This document shows, in pieces, positions 29,664 to 44,731 of a DNA stretch of 64,000 bases. Each line of letters opens with the position of its first letter. The stretch's first letter is position 1. A program made the translations under genes and the position numbers. The notes under the pieces are model-generated. The model made no database searches. It worked only from the letters and a program-made list of their open reading frames with translations, and was not told where the DNA came from. The DNA comes from Sarcomyxa edulis (Eukaryota; Basidiomycota; Agaricomycetes; Agaricales; Mycenaceae), in NCBI GenBank assembly GCA_009761415.1, contig QUOL01000010.1:1302001-1366000 (forward strand). The letters run 5' to 3'.

Positions 29664-32573
29664 ATGCTGTTGGTCTGGCGAATTGCCTGTCTTCGATTAT
29701 TCAAAAGGTCAACATGTCCCACTCGATGCTTCTCCAGTTCACCCTCCTTGCTCGCACAAAAATCCATGGTCATGGATGATTTTACATGCGACGTTATTCG
29801 GTGCGTTTATTGCCCAGATCCAACTAGCTGCTATTCCTGAATCACTTGCAGTAACTTCTCAATCATTGCACATATCGGTAATTAGTCTTCTATGTGGTTT
29901 CCATCCTACAAACTAACACCGTCACCGTAGACCATGGTAAATCAACACTCGCTGATAGGTATCCCCAATAATCTCTATTCTCACTTCTCGACGCGTTAAC
30001 ACCCCATTTCAGACTACTCGAGGTTGGACTCTATCCGGGCTCACATTACTGTACACTGAACTACGTCTTACCAGCTTACGGCTACCATCAAAAGAAAGGA
30101 AACCGGAAAAAACGAGCAAGTCCTGGATAAACTAAAAGTCGAACGCGAGCGTGGAATCACCGGTAATCTCCACTCACCCTCTTCCTTGCATCCATCTCAC
30201 TAGAAGCCCATAGTCAAGGCACAGACGGCTAGGTGACCATCTCTGTCCCAGTTTCACCGTCTATTCTACTTCTTACACTCCTTCAATCAAGCATGATCCA
30301 CGATTTCAACGGCAAAAAACATCTCCTCAACTTGATCGATACACCGGTCAGTCTCCTACTGCGCGCTTTGGACCCTGCCCTAGAACCTTTCCCTTTCTCT
30401 CTTACAGGGACATGTCGACTTCGCATGGGAGGTCTCTCGGAGTCTAGCTGCATGTCAAGGCGCTCTCCTTCTCGTAGATGCCAGTCAGGGTGTACAAGCT
30501 CAATCTATATCCGTTTTTCACATCGCCAAAGAACGAGGTCTTACCATAATTCCGGTCCTCAATAAAATTGACCTTCCGGCTGCACAGCCAGACCGGATAG
30601 CAGCACAAATGCAAGCCACCTTTGGCATCGATCCTGCTGATGTCCTGCACATTTCTGCGAAGACCGGAAAAGGCGTTGAAGCGGTCTTACAGGCCATTGT
30701 AGACAGAATTCCTCCTCCCACCGGTCATCCAGACGGTCCATTGAAAGCATTTCTATTCGATTCTCTGTGAGTTGGCATGAATCAGCACGGCCTCACCTGA
30801 CTCAGGCCCTGTCAGATATGATCGATACAGAGGTGTCATTTCTCTGCTCAGTATACAAGAAGGTACTCTCCAGAAAGGTGAGCTCAAATATCACATCCAG
30901 TGTACCAAGCTTAACCCTTCATGCCAGGCGACAAAATCGCTTCCCATCATACTGGTAAAAAATACGAAATAACGGAGATCGGTATCATGCACCCCGAAGA
31001 AATACCCGCCAATAGCCTGCGGCCTGGTCAAGTGGGTTACATCGCCTGTAACATGAAGCAATCTTCTGAAGGTGGGACAGACTTTACTGTTGATTGATCA
31101 AATTGTTGTCTCATAAACTGTCCGTCCGATCAGCTCACGTCGGCGACACTCTATACCGCGTCGGCCATCTCGTGGATCCAATGCCCGGGTTCAAACCCAC
31201 CCAAGCTATGGTGAGATCACTACTTACAAAGGAGATTCTCATTTTAATCTGATCTCACAAATTATCAACATCCTAATCCGTAGGTTTACGCAGGCGTGTT
31301 TCCTGTCGACACCGCAGACTATCCAAAACTAGAAGAATCCATCAAAAGAGTATGTCCACCTTCTTTCCCTTCCTACCAAGGCCTTTGGACACGCGCCTGA
31401 TAAACCGCATAGCTGACATTAACAGACCGGAGTGTCACGATACAACGAGAATCATCCACAGCCCTCGGTCAGGGTTGCAGACTCGGGTTCCTAGGAACTC
31501 TACACATGGACGTGTTTCGGCAACGTCTCGAGGATGAATACAACGCTAATGTTATCATCACGGCGCCTACAGTGCCCTATAAGAGTACGCGTCATTTATT
31601 CTGCATCATGTACCTCGGATTGACTTCGTTCCAGTCGTATATAAAGATAGAGAGGTATTCATCAGTAACCCGACCGACTTTCCGGACACGGCCAATAGTG
31701 CCGCGAAAGTGAAGGAAGTCCAAGAGCCCGTCGTGAAAGCTTCGATCATTGTCCCAGAAGGTCTACATACCCTTACAGGTTTTCAATTAATCCCAGATTC
31801 CAGGTTAACTTGTTGTTTTTCTTTCTAGAATATCTAGGAGAGATCATCGATCTCTGTTTCTCCCACCGAGGAGAGGACCTAGAGCATCATTATTTGGATG
31901 CGGGCAACGCGTCTTCTAGGATCATCTTGACTTGTATAATTCCCTTGAGCGAAATTGTAACGGATTTTTTCGATCAGCTCAAGGGTAGGAGTTCTGGGTT
32001 CGCCAGTTTTGAGTGAGTGGTTTTGCTGGACTCTCCATTCATCGACATACTGACAAACAAATTTGTCGACAGTTATGAAGATGCAGGGTACAAGACAAGT
32101 GACTTATCAAAGGTATAGAAACATGTTCTGTATAGCGATCATTTCCTGACAAGCCACAATAGATGATGTTTCTCCTCAACTCAAAACCAGTGGACGCACT
32201 CGCGTTAATCGTGCATCGATCCGCTTTCGAAAAAGTTGGCCGTGCTTGGGTCAAAAAACTACGTAGGCCAAACCCCGTATCATCAATCTCGACTCAGGGA
32301 CTTATTGATCTTCTGCACCGTTCAGACAAAGTAATTCCACGGCAATTATTCGAAGTTCCTATCCAAGCAGCTGTAGGAAAGAAAGTAATAGCCCGAGAGA
32401 ATTTATCCGCTCTTCGGGCGGACGTGACCGCGGGCCTCTACGGAGGCCATTATGAGCGCAAGATGAAACATCTGGAGAATCAGAAAGAGGGCAAAAAGAA
32501 GATGAAGAAGATGGGGAGCGTTACGCTACCTCAGGAGGCCTTCTTCGAGATTTTGGGTTCAAAGGCGAAATGA
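29664..32573 (+). CDS. GUF1: Guf1, mitochondrial LepA/EF4 translation GTPase
   Basis: About a dozen exons encode a protein of some 640 residues. The first exon has a typical presequence ([20 protein letters not shown], then RCFSSSP). Splicing of CG|T gives [20 protein letters not shown], the P-loop; G2 is in ERERGITV, G3 is LIDTPGHVDF (split by an intron after Pro), G4 NKIDL and G5 SAKTG. Domain 2 follows ([16 protein letters not shown]), then the EF-G-like domain with [17 protein letters not shown]. The LepA-specific C-terminal domain carries [20 protein letters not shown] and [20 protein letters not shown]. Guf1 binds mitochondrial ribosomes and supports correct translation under stress. 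The start at 29664 is chosen because the presequence begins there; upstream in-frame sequence overlaps the CWF18 side. Confidence 0.93.
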
Positions 32574-32705
32574 GAGGTTCTCGGTTTTCGGAGCTTGCTG
32601 GGAGGGGATACGAATTTCTGATTCAAAGCCCTAAACTTGGAGCGGACGGAAGGGGATGATGATATAAATTATGCAGTGCGGATCTCGAGTAATGGAAAAA
32701 CATTG

Positions 32706-34144
32706 TTAGAGTTCGTGGTCTTCGTCGTCGTAAGTTTCCTTGAGAAGTCTAGGTTTGAAGATTCAGTGGTTGTCTTCAATCGGTAGACGCTGGGACGTAC
32801 CGGTATATAGAAGATGGAGGATGATCACCACTGCGGAGAGACATCAGTCGGATTGACCAAGGTTCGAGCAAATTGTTAACTCACTCATTCGTGATAAATG
32901 CATCCACCAAGTCCGGTTGGAGGTAGTCATAATATGGATTTACGACATCGACCTTATCAACTAACGTTCCCTCGTCAAACCCAAGAACATGGCTAGGATC
33001 TCCAAAGTCCAGTGCGCCGTATTCGTGATACAGGTTCCATAACGGCGTGAGCTTAAACTGACCTGCACAGACTACCACAGGGGTACTGTGTGCGCGGGCT
33101 GCTGTGGCAGCTAATAGGGAACCTGTGATAGCAAACATTCCTCCATTCGCGAGGATGGCATGAGCACCGAGAATGACCTTGTTGACTCGAGACATAAGGG
33201 CGTAAATGGAGGAATCTGGCACCAAGAATGTTGAGATGCCTGCAGATGATAGGGATTTCGCCATATCCCGTCCGCCGTAACTGTGAGAACAGTCAGCCGA
33301 GATCTCTATCGAGAGAGAGGGGTCTATACAGACGATGGTGCCGTCTCTGCTACGATGACTGTATAATTTCGGTAGTGTGCGGCTGATTTGAGGAAGGCTT
33401 CAACCGTCTTGGACATTCCAAGGGTCAAGATGATCTCACTGATCGGATGAATGCTTTAAACGCAGGACACGAGGAACGAAAAAAACACACACACTCTGAA
33501 TGTATATGATCTTTGGCATTTTTTGAGACATTGTCGTAGACTGTTTCTAGCTCGTCCAGAACATCTTGAATAGCTTCCATGAGGACGGGTTTTAGGCCTC
33601 GTGCGAATGAATCTGGATCATCTGGATCATTTTCTTTCAGAGTTCCTTTATTTTCGGATTTCACAGCTGTGTTTTGCTTGCGGGGTTGGCCCTGTAGGAC
33701 AAACTTGGAGATGGAAAAGGTGCTCCGTGTAGATGCAGAGACGGAACTCCGAGTTGCGGTGTGGTATTCTTCACGTATGTGGTGTAGAACCTTTCGTACC
33801 GTGTTTCCAACAGAGTGTTCTGCGATACCAGGGTATGAGATGACGCAGATAGATACACAAGGATGCAAGTGCTTTGACCTTTCGGTTGTGCCTCCACGAG
33901 TCTACGACCCACGTTTCGGATGATTGAGACGAGTTGCTCCAGATTCGAGAAACGTGCCCTTGACACGACCTGCCGAAGTACTAGCAATGTTTCCAATGCA
34001 GTGGCCCGCGATCCAACAACTTGTCTGAAGATAGTTGAGCGGTGATATTTTTGATATCAGGGGCTGAACTGACCTTCGCCGCAGTTTAGAAGCCAGGTTT
34101 TCGACATATCTCTGACTTGTAGCATTTTGTAGTTCAGGGACCAT
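32706..34144 (-). CDS. GCD7: eIF2B beta subunit (guanine-nucleotide exchange factor)
   Basis: Starting at 34144 ([20 protein letters not shown]), roughly seven exons encode the regulatory beta subunit of eIF2B, which recharges eIF2 with GTP. The N-terminal helical part contains [20 protein letters not shown]. The Rossmann-like C-terminal domain carries [56 protein letters not shown] with LANGG, and [12 protein letters not shown]. The end is [20 protein letters not shown] and, after two more short exons, [15 protein letters not shown], the usual GCD7 C-terminus. A Lys/Asp-rich insertion (around [19 protein letters not shown]) separates the halves, as in fungal homologues. It converges with GUF1 132 bp downstream. 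Confidence 0.93.
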
Positions 34145-35730
34145 GCCGACCGAGGACGTGAGAGGATGGCGAGAGGATGGTGAGAGCGAGATTCGAGTCG
34201 GTCCTTGGAACGTGACTAAGGCGTGACTTGATGTGACTCGACTCGATCGGAAATAGCCGAGTCCGTGATCGGATCGGATGTTGATGGCTGTTTACCAACG
34301 CCATCACCATCAGTTCATCTCCGATATAATTATATCTTGAATCTGAGCAGTGGCAGGTCGTTATCGATAAGCACAGTGACAATCTCAATGTGTCTTGCCA
34401 CTTCACTAGTACTTTCTCGTCCTTCCTCCGCTCAAAACTGAAACTGAATCTATGCGGTAGGCATTCTTCCAGTCAACGCTCCACTTCCAAAATTGTCCGC
34501 TCAACACATTGCGTCCGAGACTCCCGTTAACGTTGAGGGCTCATTTCATTATGGCCCCTGGTAATATCGTTTGCTGCCTCGGTAACTTGCGAGTAATGGT
34601 CACCGAGACCGAGGCGTCCTTGTCCCCAATGGAGTTGCTCGACTATCATTGTATCTAGCCACTCGAAAGGATCAGCGCGTATAGTGCCACACTTCTTTGA
34701 AACATGGAATCTGTCCGAAATGCCCATCAGACTTACACGTGCGTAAATGTATACATAACAAACTTCCGTGACTTGTCGTCTCTGCTGATGTGCTCACCAT
34801 GTATTCAGAAGTCTGGACAATCAGTAACCCGTCATACTGCTGGGTAGCCTATCAGAGCTTGTTCACAAAGTTCTCCGTGTATCCTTAATCATCGACATGA
34901 CGCAGCACATTGCTATTCTTCACCTCAATCAGAGTTCGAGACAACCCTGACTAAGTAGTTATCAAGATGCCGCAGAAGCCCATATCTGGGCGGAAGACTG
35001 TACCTGGGAAATGTGGACCCAACTGGTCCAACTAAAGCTCACGAGAAGGTCGGAATGCGGCCAGAAACTGACTGCAGGACATTCGCGTATTCTTAGATCG
35101 TGCCGGTCAGCTATCTTCTCACCAATTATCGTCACCCTTTGACTGGAAACTGGAGCAAAACACAGGTTCTGAGGTTCTCATTACCATTCGCCTTATTCAC
35201 AGTGTATGCCATTTTCTCACATATGCTCTCTGATTCATAACACAGGCCGAATGGAAGTGATCGCGTGTCTTTGGGCGCTAATCGACCATCTGAATCGACA
35301 CGTTGAACGTAATCTTTCTCCGGTATCCCGATCTCGGTATCTTTGGGTTGCCGTCATGCCCCGCTAAGCTCGGGGAATTTGTTCTCAGCGACATACAGAA
35401 AACCTATCATAATCAAGCTCGTCAAACAAACAGGTCGCCCGACTATAAAGACGCGCAACACAGCTCATTCTAGAAAAAATCCTCGCCATCATTCCCCTCC
35501 TCTTGACTAGTCGTCCTTGTGACATCCTATCCATTCAGTGGCTTTTGAACGGCAGATCATTGGTTTCCCGACACGCCGTAGATCTCCCGTAACACGTGCC
35601 TACCGAATGTGAGTAGCTCATCTTATTCTGTACACCGGACTTTCGGTGCCGTGTATCAAATGTTATGGTTTGACGCCTGTCTCGCGATTTATATCATCAT
35701 CCTACTCAACTTCTATGATTCTGGTCAACG
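34145..35730. other. 1.6-kb divergent upstream region of GCD7 and the Zn2Cys6 gene
   Basis: No gene is firmly supported. One minus-strand frame at 34527-34727 (containing DPFEWLDTMIVEQLHWGQGR) reads like protein but has no partner exons that I could join. TATAAAG at 35444-35450 followed by a pyrimidine-rich stretch marks the probable start of the Zn2Cys6 transcript, leaving a leader of about 250 bp. Confidence 0.4.
35444..35450 (+). promoter_or_regulatory. TATA box of the Zn2Cys6 regulator gene
   Basis: TATAAAG, with GACGCGCAACACAGCTC and a CT-rich tract directly downstream, is the best promoter element between GCD7 and the regulator gene. The distance to the ATG at 35731 implies a leader of around 250 nt, possibly with an intron. 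Confidence 0.4.
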
Positions 35731-38700
35731 ATGGATGGCTCACAGCTCACCTCCCTTTCAGAGACTGAATCAGACTTCGGGCCTTCCCTCAGTCCGACTA
35801 CTTCATCGACGTCGAACCATTTACCGCATCCTTCCCACAATTCGTCGATGTTCCAACTTTCCCGCCCTATCAACGACAGCGATAGTATCGATGGCAGAGA
35901 GAAGAGACAGCCTGGGCGATCGCGTGTTGTATCAAGATCGTGAGTAGTCGTGAATTTCAAATCGTGGGATGCTGTTAACGTGGACGTTAGGTCTGGCGCT
36001 TGCGTTCACTGCAAATCACTGAAAGTGAGTCTTCAGAAACCATATATTGCATAGAAACTCATGCGCTGGAAACAGGTGAGATGCGAGTTCAACCCCGGCG
36101 AAAAAATCTGTCAAAGATGCCAAGCGGGAAATTATGAATGTCTTCCTCGTAGCCGTAAGAAAAGAAAGCCTGCGCCGTACGATCATTCGCTCCTTCATTT
36201 GGGACTTGACTTATCAAATATCCTCTAGAACACACGAAGATCTACAGGAGAAGTCCTACAACCAAGATCGTCAGATACAAACCCTACTTCTCCAGTTCGA
36301 TAACTTGAAGACCGAGCAAAAGATCAAAGAATGGATGACGAAGGCGCATTTAGAACCTATCTCTGAGAGATACAGTTCTACAATATCCGGTAAGACGCCA
36401 TTCCCCTCGGTCTTCGGGAGAAGCGTGCATGTTGACGAGTCGAGATGGATTATAGATATGGCACACCCCGAATCGAAAACTATTTCTCGCGGTATTGATA
36501 GAATCGGTCGGAACCTCGTGGATTACTCCGCTGAAATGGCAGCGACCTCCTTCTTCAGGCGAAGTAATTATTGATTATGATCGTTTTCCACTCACTTACA
36601 AGTACACTGACATCATGTCTCAGGTCCTGAACATGAATATACCGGGATGTCAAAATCAAGACCTATTTCTCTCCCGGACATCGTCAAGTACTGTGGCTTA
36701 TATCCCAACGACATCATGGATCTGTTTGATATGTGCGCCTTTCAAAGTCATTTATATCTCGCAATTCATTTACGCGTCTCGCATCTAGATTCTTCGAGAG
36801 AGTCAACGTGAGAGACATCAAGCTATCTCTCTCATTCGATAGTCCTGAATCTAAATTTGCACTATAGTCGTTTTTCTCCATTCTCGATCCAGAACTACAC
36901 ACACCAGAAAGACTCATCTGGTCGTCGCCCTTTCTCTTCACAGTCAGTGAGTGGCGTTTGCATTCTCAAACTTCTTGATTTGACCATTTCACTTAGTATG
37001 CGCCATCGCGGCTCGATATCATCCTACAAGGCCTAACCTTTACTATCTCGCACAACAATTTACCCGAAATGCAGCTGGTAAAGCATTGATCGAGGGAGAA
37101 ATAAGTGTTGACATCTGTCAAGCGTATGCATCTATTTCAATTATTTCTGAGGTCTTGTTTGATTTCCCCATTTTTCGTCTAGATACCTTTTGATGGCCGT
37201 TTATCCTGTCCCTAAGAAGAGATGGGCTGAGGACAAAAGTTGGATGTTGATGGGTGTTGCCATTCGGTGAGCATGCTGTATCAACAATGTTTCGGACATA
37301 AACCTGATCACCACGATAACAGGATGGCTATCGAGCTCGAATTGGACAATCCACCACCCTTCGGGTGCGACGAACGGGAAAGTCTGAACCGCACCAGGAC
37401 CTGGCTAAACTGCTTTTGTGTCGATGGGTCTCACTCCATACAGTTTGGCAAAATGTCCATGGTGCGCCTCGATAACTACGTGATTCGACACTCGCGATTC
37501 TGGTACAAGTCATCCTCAATGAACATTCCCTTCGATGTTCATTTGTGTGCGTACGTCGATCTTATTCTCCGCATGGCTGAGTGGAAGGAGATTGTTGAGA
37601 GAGGCAAGTCACCGGAGCACGGAGAAGTAGGTGGTCTACTTTGGTCTACTTGAAACTATCTATTCCGTAACTGACACTGTACTAGACTTTCGATCCGGTG
37701 TCCGTTGCAATTGATTACGACGGGAAGCTGTCTCATGAGATGAGTATATGGACTGAACGATATGCCGAGGAGTCCAAGCCTACAGGTGCGTAAGTCGTGT
37801 GCTCGAGCACGGAGCATCGGCTCAAAAGATCGTAGATCCTCCTATTTGCCTATACCGCGGAAAAGGAACACAGCTGTGAGATCTCAAGTATTCTAGCGAA
37901 ACGGTGGTAACTCATGATTAATCAAGTATCACGGCGTATCTCCGGCTGGTTGTCCTGTCTTCTGGATTTCAAGATGCTGTCAAGACAGGTCTCTCGCGAG
38001 ACTCGTTGATTGTGACGAGGGTGAGTTTGACCATCAATGCATGAATCGTGTCGAAAGTGATTTGCCTCAGTCTATGGACGCAGCTCGAACTGTTATAGCC
38101 ATCATGACGCAGCAACTATACCCAACGGGAAGCCTCCGCCTCGCTATGGATGTACGTATCCGTTGCTCTCTTGAGAATTATTTTACGATCCTGACGAGAA
38201 TTCCAGGCATCCTTTCTCTATGTGGCTTTCGCCGCTGCATTCTTGATAAACGTAAGCGCTCCCGAGCTCGCATAAAAGCTTATATTCATCAGAACACCGT
38301 ATGCAGTTCTTACGACCGAAATTCCTGCCGCTTCTCTCTGAAGCTAAGCATCGGGAAATAATTGTGGACGTACGGTGTCTGATCAGCGTGCTTGATTCGA
38401 CTGCGTTGGATGGTCGACACACCCCAGCTCTTTACGCTCGCTTCCTCTCATCGTTGCTGGCGAAGTACGACGCATCTTTCTCACTTGACGACTGTCCTGG
38501 CTCACCAGATGAGGATGTCAAATTTGTTCCCCAATACCGTCAGGAACGGCAACAAACACCTCCGAACATGTATACGTGGCCTGATACCAGCCATCTCGCT
38601 CAGGAAGATGTTGCGCTTGCTGAACCAAGCGATTCGGCTACTGGTATGATTTACCAGCAGTCAGGAGAAGCCGATATGGATTTTAGTTTGACGCACTTCA

Positions 38701-38903
38701 TACGGACAGTAACCCAAGACGCTCCACAGTACCCTTCGCCTCAAGAAGAAGATTTTGGGCATGCGGGAATGGGACATTGGTCGGAGTCGGACATGCGTAC
38801 CGAGGCTTTCGAGCACTTCGAGCACCATCATCAACCACCTAACTGGCCGCCTCCAGAATATACTGCAGACTATTGGGATCCCAGCCTGAGTGGCAGGACG
38901 TGA
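35731..38903 (+). CDS. Zn(II)2Cys6 transcription factor, PriB/Tea1-like
   Basis: The first exon (35731-35941) encodes a Ser-rich head (MDGSQLTSLSETES...). The binuclear zinc cluster spans the next exons: CVHCKSLKVRC, then CQRCQAGNYEC, giving C-x2-C-x6-C-x8-C-x2-C-x6-C, with an intron between KSLK and VRC. A basic RKKRKPAP tail and a coiled-coil linker (QDRQIQTLLLQFDNLKTEQK) follow, as in dimeric members. The middle-homology (fungal_trans) region holds VDICQAYLLMAVYPVPKKRW, AIELELDNPPPF and ESLNRTRTWLNCFCVDGSHS with FGKMSMVRLD. The C-terminal 150 residues are acidic, Gln/Pro-rich and may activate transcription. About eleven exons. The closest named relatives I recall are PriB of Lentinula, linked to fruiting, and yeast Tea1; the target genes here are unknown. 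Confidence 0.88.
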
Positions 38904-39219
38904 TTGGTATGATTGATTGGTTTTTACAGGTCTTTCTCTGTGGGGGATACCATACTTCTATATATTTGAAACGATGTATATGTGTACATACATGGACGCT
39001 CGCGGTATAACTTGTACGAATAGGTGCTCGGTTTCCAAACCAATATTCTTTCGATAATTGTTAGCGAGTCGGATGAGCAGGATGAGCAGCTTTGGATCTA
39101 AATATAGACAACATGATCATGATCATGGTTCCGGGCTCTTCGAATCCTCGTAGTACCCATCCTCACCAATCTATCCCCTATAACCCTCCGAACAATTCTG
39201 TGTCATCCTTAGAGTCTAG
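38904..39219. other. intergenic region upstream of the TBC1D5-like gene
   Basis: These 316 bp carry the 3' end of the Zn2Cys6 gene and the promoter of the RabGAP gene. ATGATCATGATCATGG-like repeats at about 39110-39127 are the only visible pattern. Confidence 0.4.
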
Positions 39220-41907
39220 ATGCAATCAGTCCATAGTATGGACAGGCCGGAAGTAACGCTCATAAAGTCTGTCAACACAGTCAAGACCATTAATCGCCAA
39301 CTGATTCCGTTGATATCCATTATATATCAGAAAGGCATACGACCAGCTATTCAACTCGGGACTCAGCCTCTCCAAGATTAGGGATGCTGCCTTAGGAGAT
39401 CGCCTCTTCCCTTCATCTTCAAGTGATTCGATTGGTGTACCCGGTCGAAGCATCGCTTGGAAGGTCAGCAGTCATCCTGGACATCGTACGTGATGCTGAT
39501 TTCCACTCAAGATCTTCCTAGCCAAGAATGAACCTTTACAATCTCCCTCTGGGCTGGGTCCTTCTTATCCTTTGGAATCCCTACGCAAGTCCCGGAAAGA
39601 ATACACGAATTTATTGTTGGACAAGATGCGTGCACCCGACGGCGGTTACGAGGAGGGTTTTGTGGTCCCAGGATCATCTACGTCTCCCAAACGGGTGTCC
39701 AGAAGTGGAGGGAACTTAGAAACGAACAATCCTCTCAGCTTGCATAACGAGGTATATACTCATCGTAATGTCAAGCAAGTATATGCTAATTTCCCTGATG
39801 ATAGAATCCTTGGACTGAATGGTTTACTTCAATGGAATTACGCAAAACTATCTTGCAAGATGTCGAGCGCACGTACGTGCTCCACTATATATTGTTATAT
39901 ATTGACGATCCTATATAGCCACACATCATCTATTCAGCTTCCCTGATATCTCGTTCTTCCGCGACCCCGATGTTCAATCTCAACTTACCAATGTCCTCTT
40001 TCTCCACTCAACGACACATCCAGATATAGGCTATCGGCAGGGCATGCACGAGCTTCTTGCTCCGCTCTATCATGCTGTCGAGTACGACTCTATCCAGGAG
40101 GAAATAGACGATTCAGTGCTGCGTGAGATCTGCTCACGGACGTGGGTTGCAGCAGACGCATGGACGCTCTTCGATTCCGTAATGACAGGCATCTCTCGGT
40201 GGTATGAATGGCGAGAAACCCCCACAGGCAGACAGACAGCCACTGCGTCTACGCAGAAGAAAAGACTCTCACCACTGGACACGCATCTGCACATCAACAA
40301 TGTTCCTAATGGACCGCTTGATCTGACTCCTTACGTTGCGCCCATAGTGCAGGCCTGCAATCATATCCAGTCCACGCTTTTGAGAACCGTGGACCCTTTA
40401 TTGTGGACACGCATGCAGGCTGCTGGCATCGAACCGCAGATATATGGCATGTAAGTGGGCAATTCACGTTGGTTTCAAGAACCAAACTTGATTGATTGGT
40501 ATGATAGTCGATGGCTTAGATTACTGTTCACCCGAGAATTTAGCATGCACGATGCTATGACTCTTTGGGATGGTCTTTTCGCATGTGATCCGACCTTTGA
40601 ACTTGCCCAGTGGATTTGTGTAGCTATGTTAGTGCGGATCCGTAACGAATGTAAGAGGACGTTATCCTTCTATTTTCACTCTTGTATACTGAAGGCCGTG
40701 CAGTAATTCCAGCAGATTATAGCGGGCAGCTCACGGTCCTCTTACGGTATCCTTCTCCTCCGGCGCCTTCTGCTTCCAGCTTGGACAATACCCTTCATCA
40801 TGTCAGCATCCTCTTGAAGCAGGCACTGGCTCTACAAATGTCACCTACACCCTCGACGGGTGCATCTTTGGTGATTGAGAATCGCAATTTACTAAACATC
40901 CCAATCGAGGTTCCAGAGCCTCCACAACGTACCCACAGACAGGCTGGCCATGGAATGCGGGACAAATCAGCGTCGGAAAGCAGATCAGGGGCTGACCCGA
41001 GTGGCAGTAGATCTGCACATCATCCTCGGCAGTCGTCTCAAGCTATGGGTTTGCCTGAATCAATCGCTCGTGGACTTCTGGAACGCGGAGAAAGTCTAGG
41101 TATCAATAAGACACTGATGAGTGCAGTTTCAGAACTGAGGGTAAGTGATTTTGCCATCTATTGCGTCCTTGGCCTGATCTTGGTATGAAGCGCAATATAC
41201 CAGAATTTGCGGCGTCTATTGCTGCTAATGTCCGATCGCCAGGTTCTTCGTCTTCCTCGTACAGTTTTCCACTCGAGGACGAGCGACCGCCCGAAGAGCG
41301 ACCACCATGGGAACCACGGACGCGATTCGAAATGGAACGCGATATCTCGGAATTACGGACAAGAGACAAACGATTGGGAGAATCACTGAGCTGGATTGTG
41401 GACATACTGTTACAGAACGAAACTGAACTGGGAGATCCCAAGGTAGCCAAGCAGCTTCAAACGAAAAAGCGGGAGGCGGTGGAGTCACTGTCATATATTC
41501 GGGATGTGCTTGTGAGCAACGCGACTGAAATAGAAGAGGATAGGTTGGTAGGCGAGGAGGAAATGAGAAAGAGGAGGATCGAAACGCGTAATGAGGCAAG
41601 GGCGGCAAAGATGGAATTGCCTCCACCAACAGCCCCTGTACCGGTACCGGTTACAGACTCGAGACCGAAGCCGCCGCTCAAGTCGCGTTCTCCGCCACCC
41701 GTCATACCAGTTGGATCTCCTCCTGTAAGCCCTTCTCTACAGTCTCCAACACGTCTTGCACCATGGAACTACACTCGGTCGAATTTCTCGGGAACGACAG
41801 TACCTACAGCGACACTCCCGCGACGACCACCGCCTACGTTGACGAGTCCGACGGTGATTGAACGAAAGACATCACCACGCCACGATCCACTAGGAGTGCT
41901 CAGGTAG
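39220..41907 (+). CDS. TBC-domain Rab GTPase-activating protein, TBC1D5-like
   Basis: The TBC domain covers roughly the first 400 residues. It begins AYDQLFNSGLSLSKIRDAAL, continues PGRSIAWKIFLAKNEPLQ, and holds both catalytic fingers: the Arg in TILQDVERTFPD and the Gln in DIGYRQGMHELLAPLYH. Later helices include RWLRLLFTREFSMHDAMTLW. TBC1D5 switches off Rab7 on late endosomes with retromer. The C-terminal half is disordered, with a helical stretch (FEMERDISELRTRDKRLGES) and a Pro-rich end (PPPVIPVGSPPVSPS). The first exon is tentative: ATG at 39220 or 39238, then a GTAACG donor and an AAAG acceptor giving MDRPE|AYDQLF. The final exons are well supported. The domain is interrupted by a low-complexity insert (TPTGRQTATASTQKK), typical of this branch. 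Confidence 0.85.
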
Positions 41908-42107
41908 TGCCTGGTAGGCGTAGTAGATGCATGTACTGTATACCTGGTTGTAGTGTTTATTCTCGAAAACATATGCCAAAAAAACGAGTACAGTGTCGGA
42001 TGAATCCGAGAAATCACGAGAATGCGATTGGTCCCCGGAAAGTCTCGTCGTCTGAGTGGTTGATCGGTGACCGATATCCTCCTAACATTCCTCTCCTCCG
42101 TTCACCC

Positions 42108-44598
<2,491 letters not shown>

Positions 44599-44629
44599 TT
44601 TTTGTATGCTTTTTGGAGACTTTGTATAT

Positions 44630-44635
44630 AATAAA
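44630..44635 (+). terminator. SDH1: polyadenylation signal of SDH1
   Basis: AATAAA, 31 bp after the SDH1 stop codon, is preceded by a TTTGTATAT upstream element. It is a good cleavage and polyadenylation signal; only 96 bp remain before the stop codon of the convergent SPF45 gene, so 3' UTRs may overlap. Confidence 0.5.
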
Positions 44636-44731
44636 TCAGCTCAAAACTATGAATCAATCCATGGAATATATATCAAAAGAAAGTAATAAAACATATTGCA
44701 TACATGATTGTAAATAGGAAGGTTACTCGCG

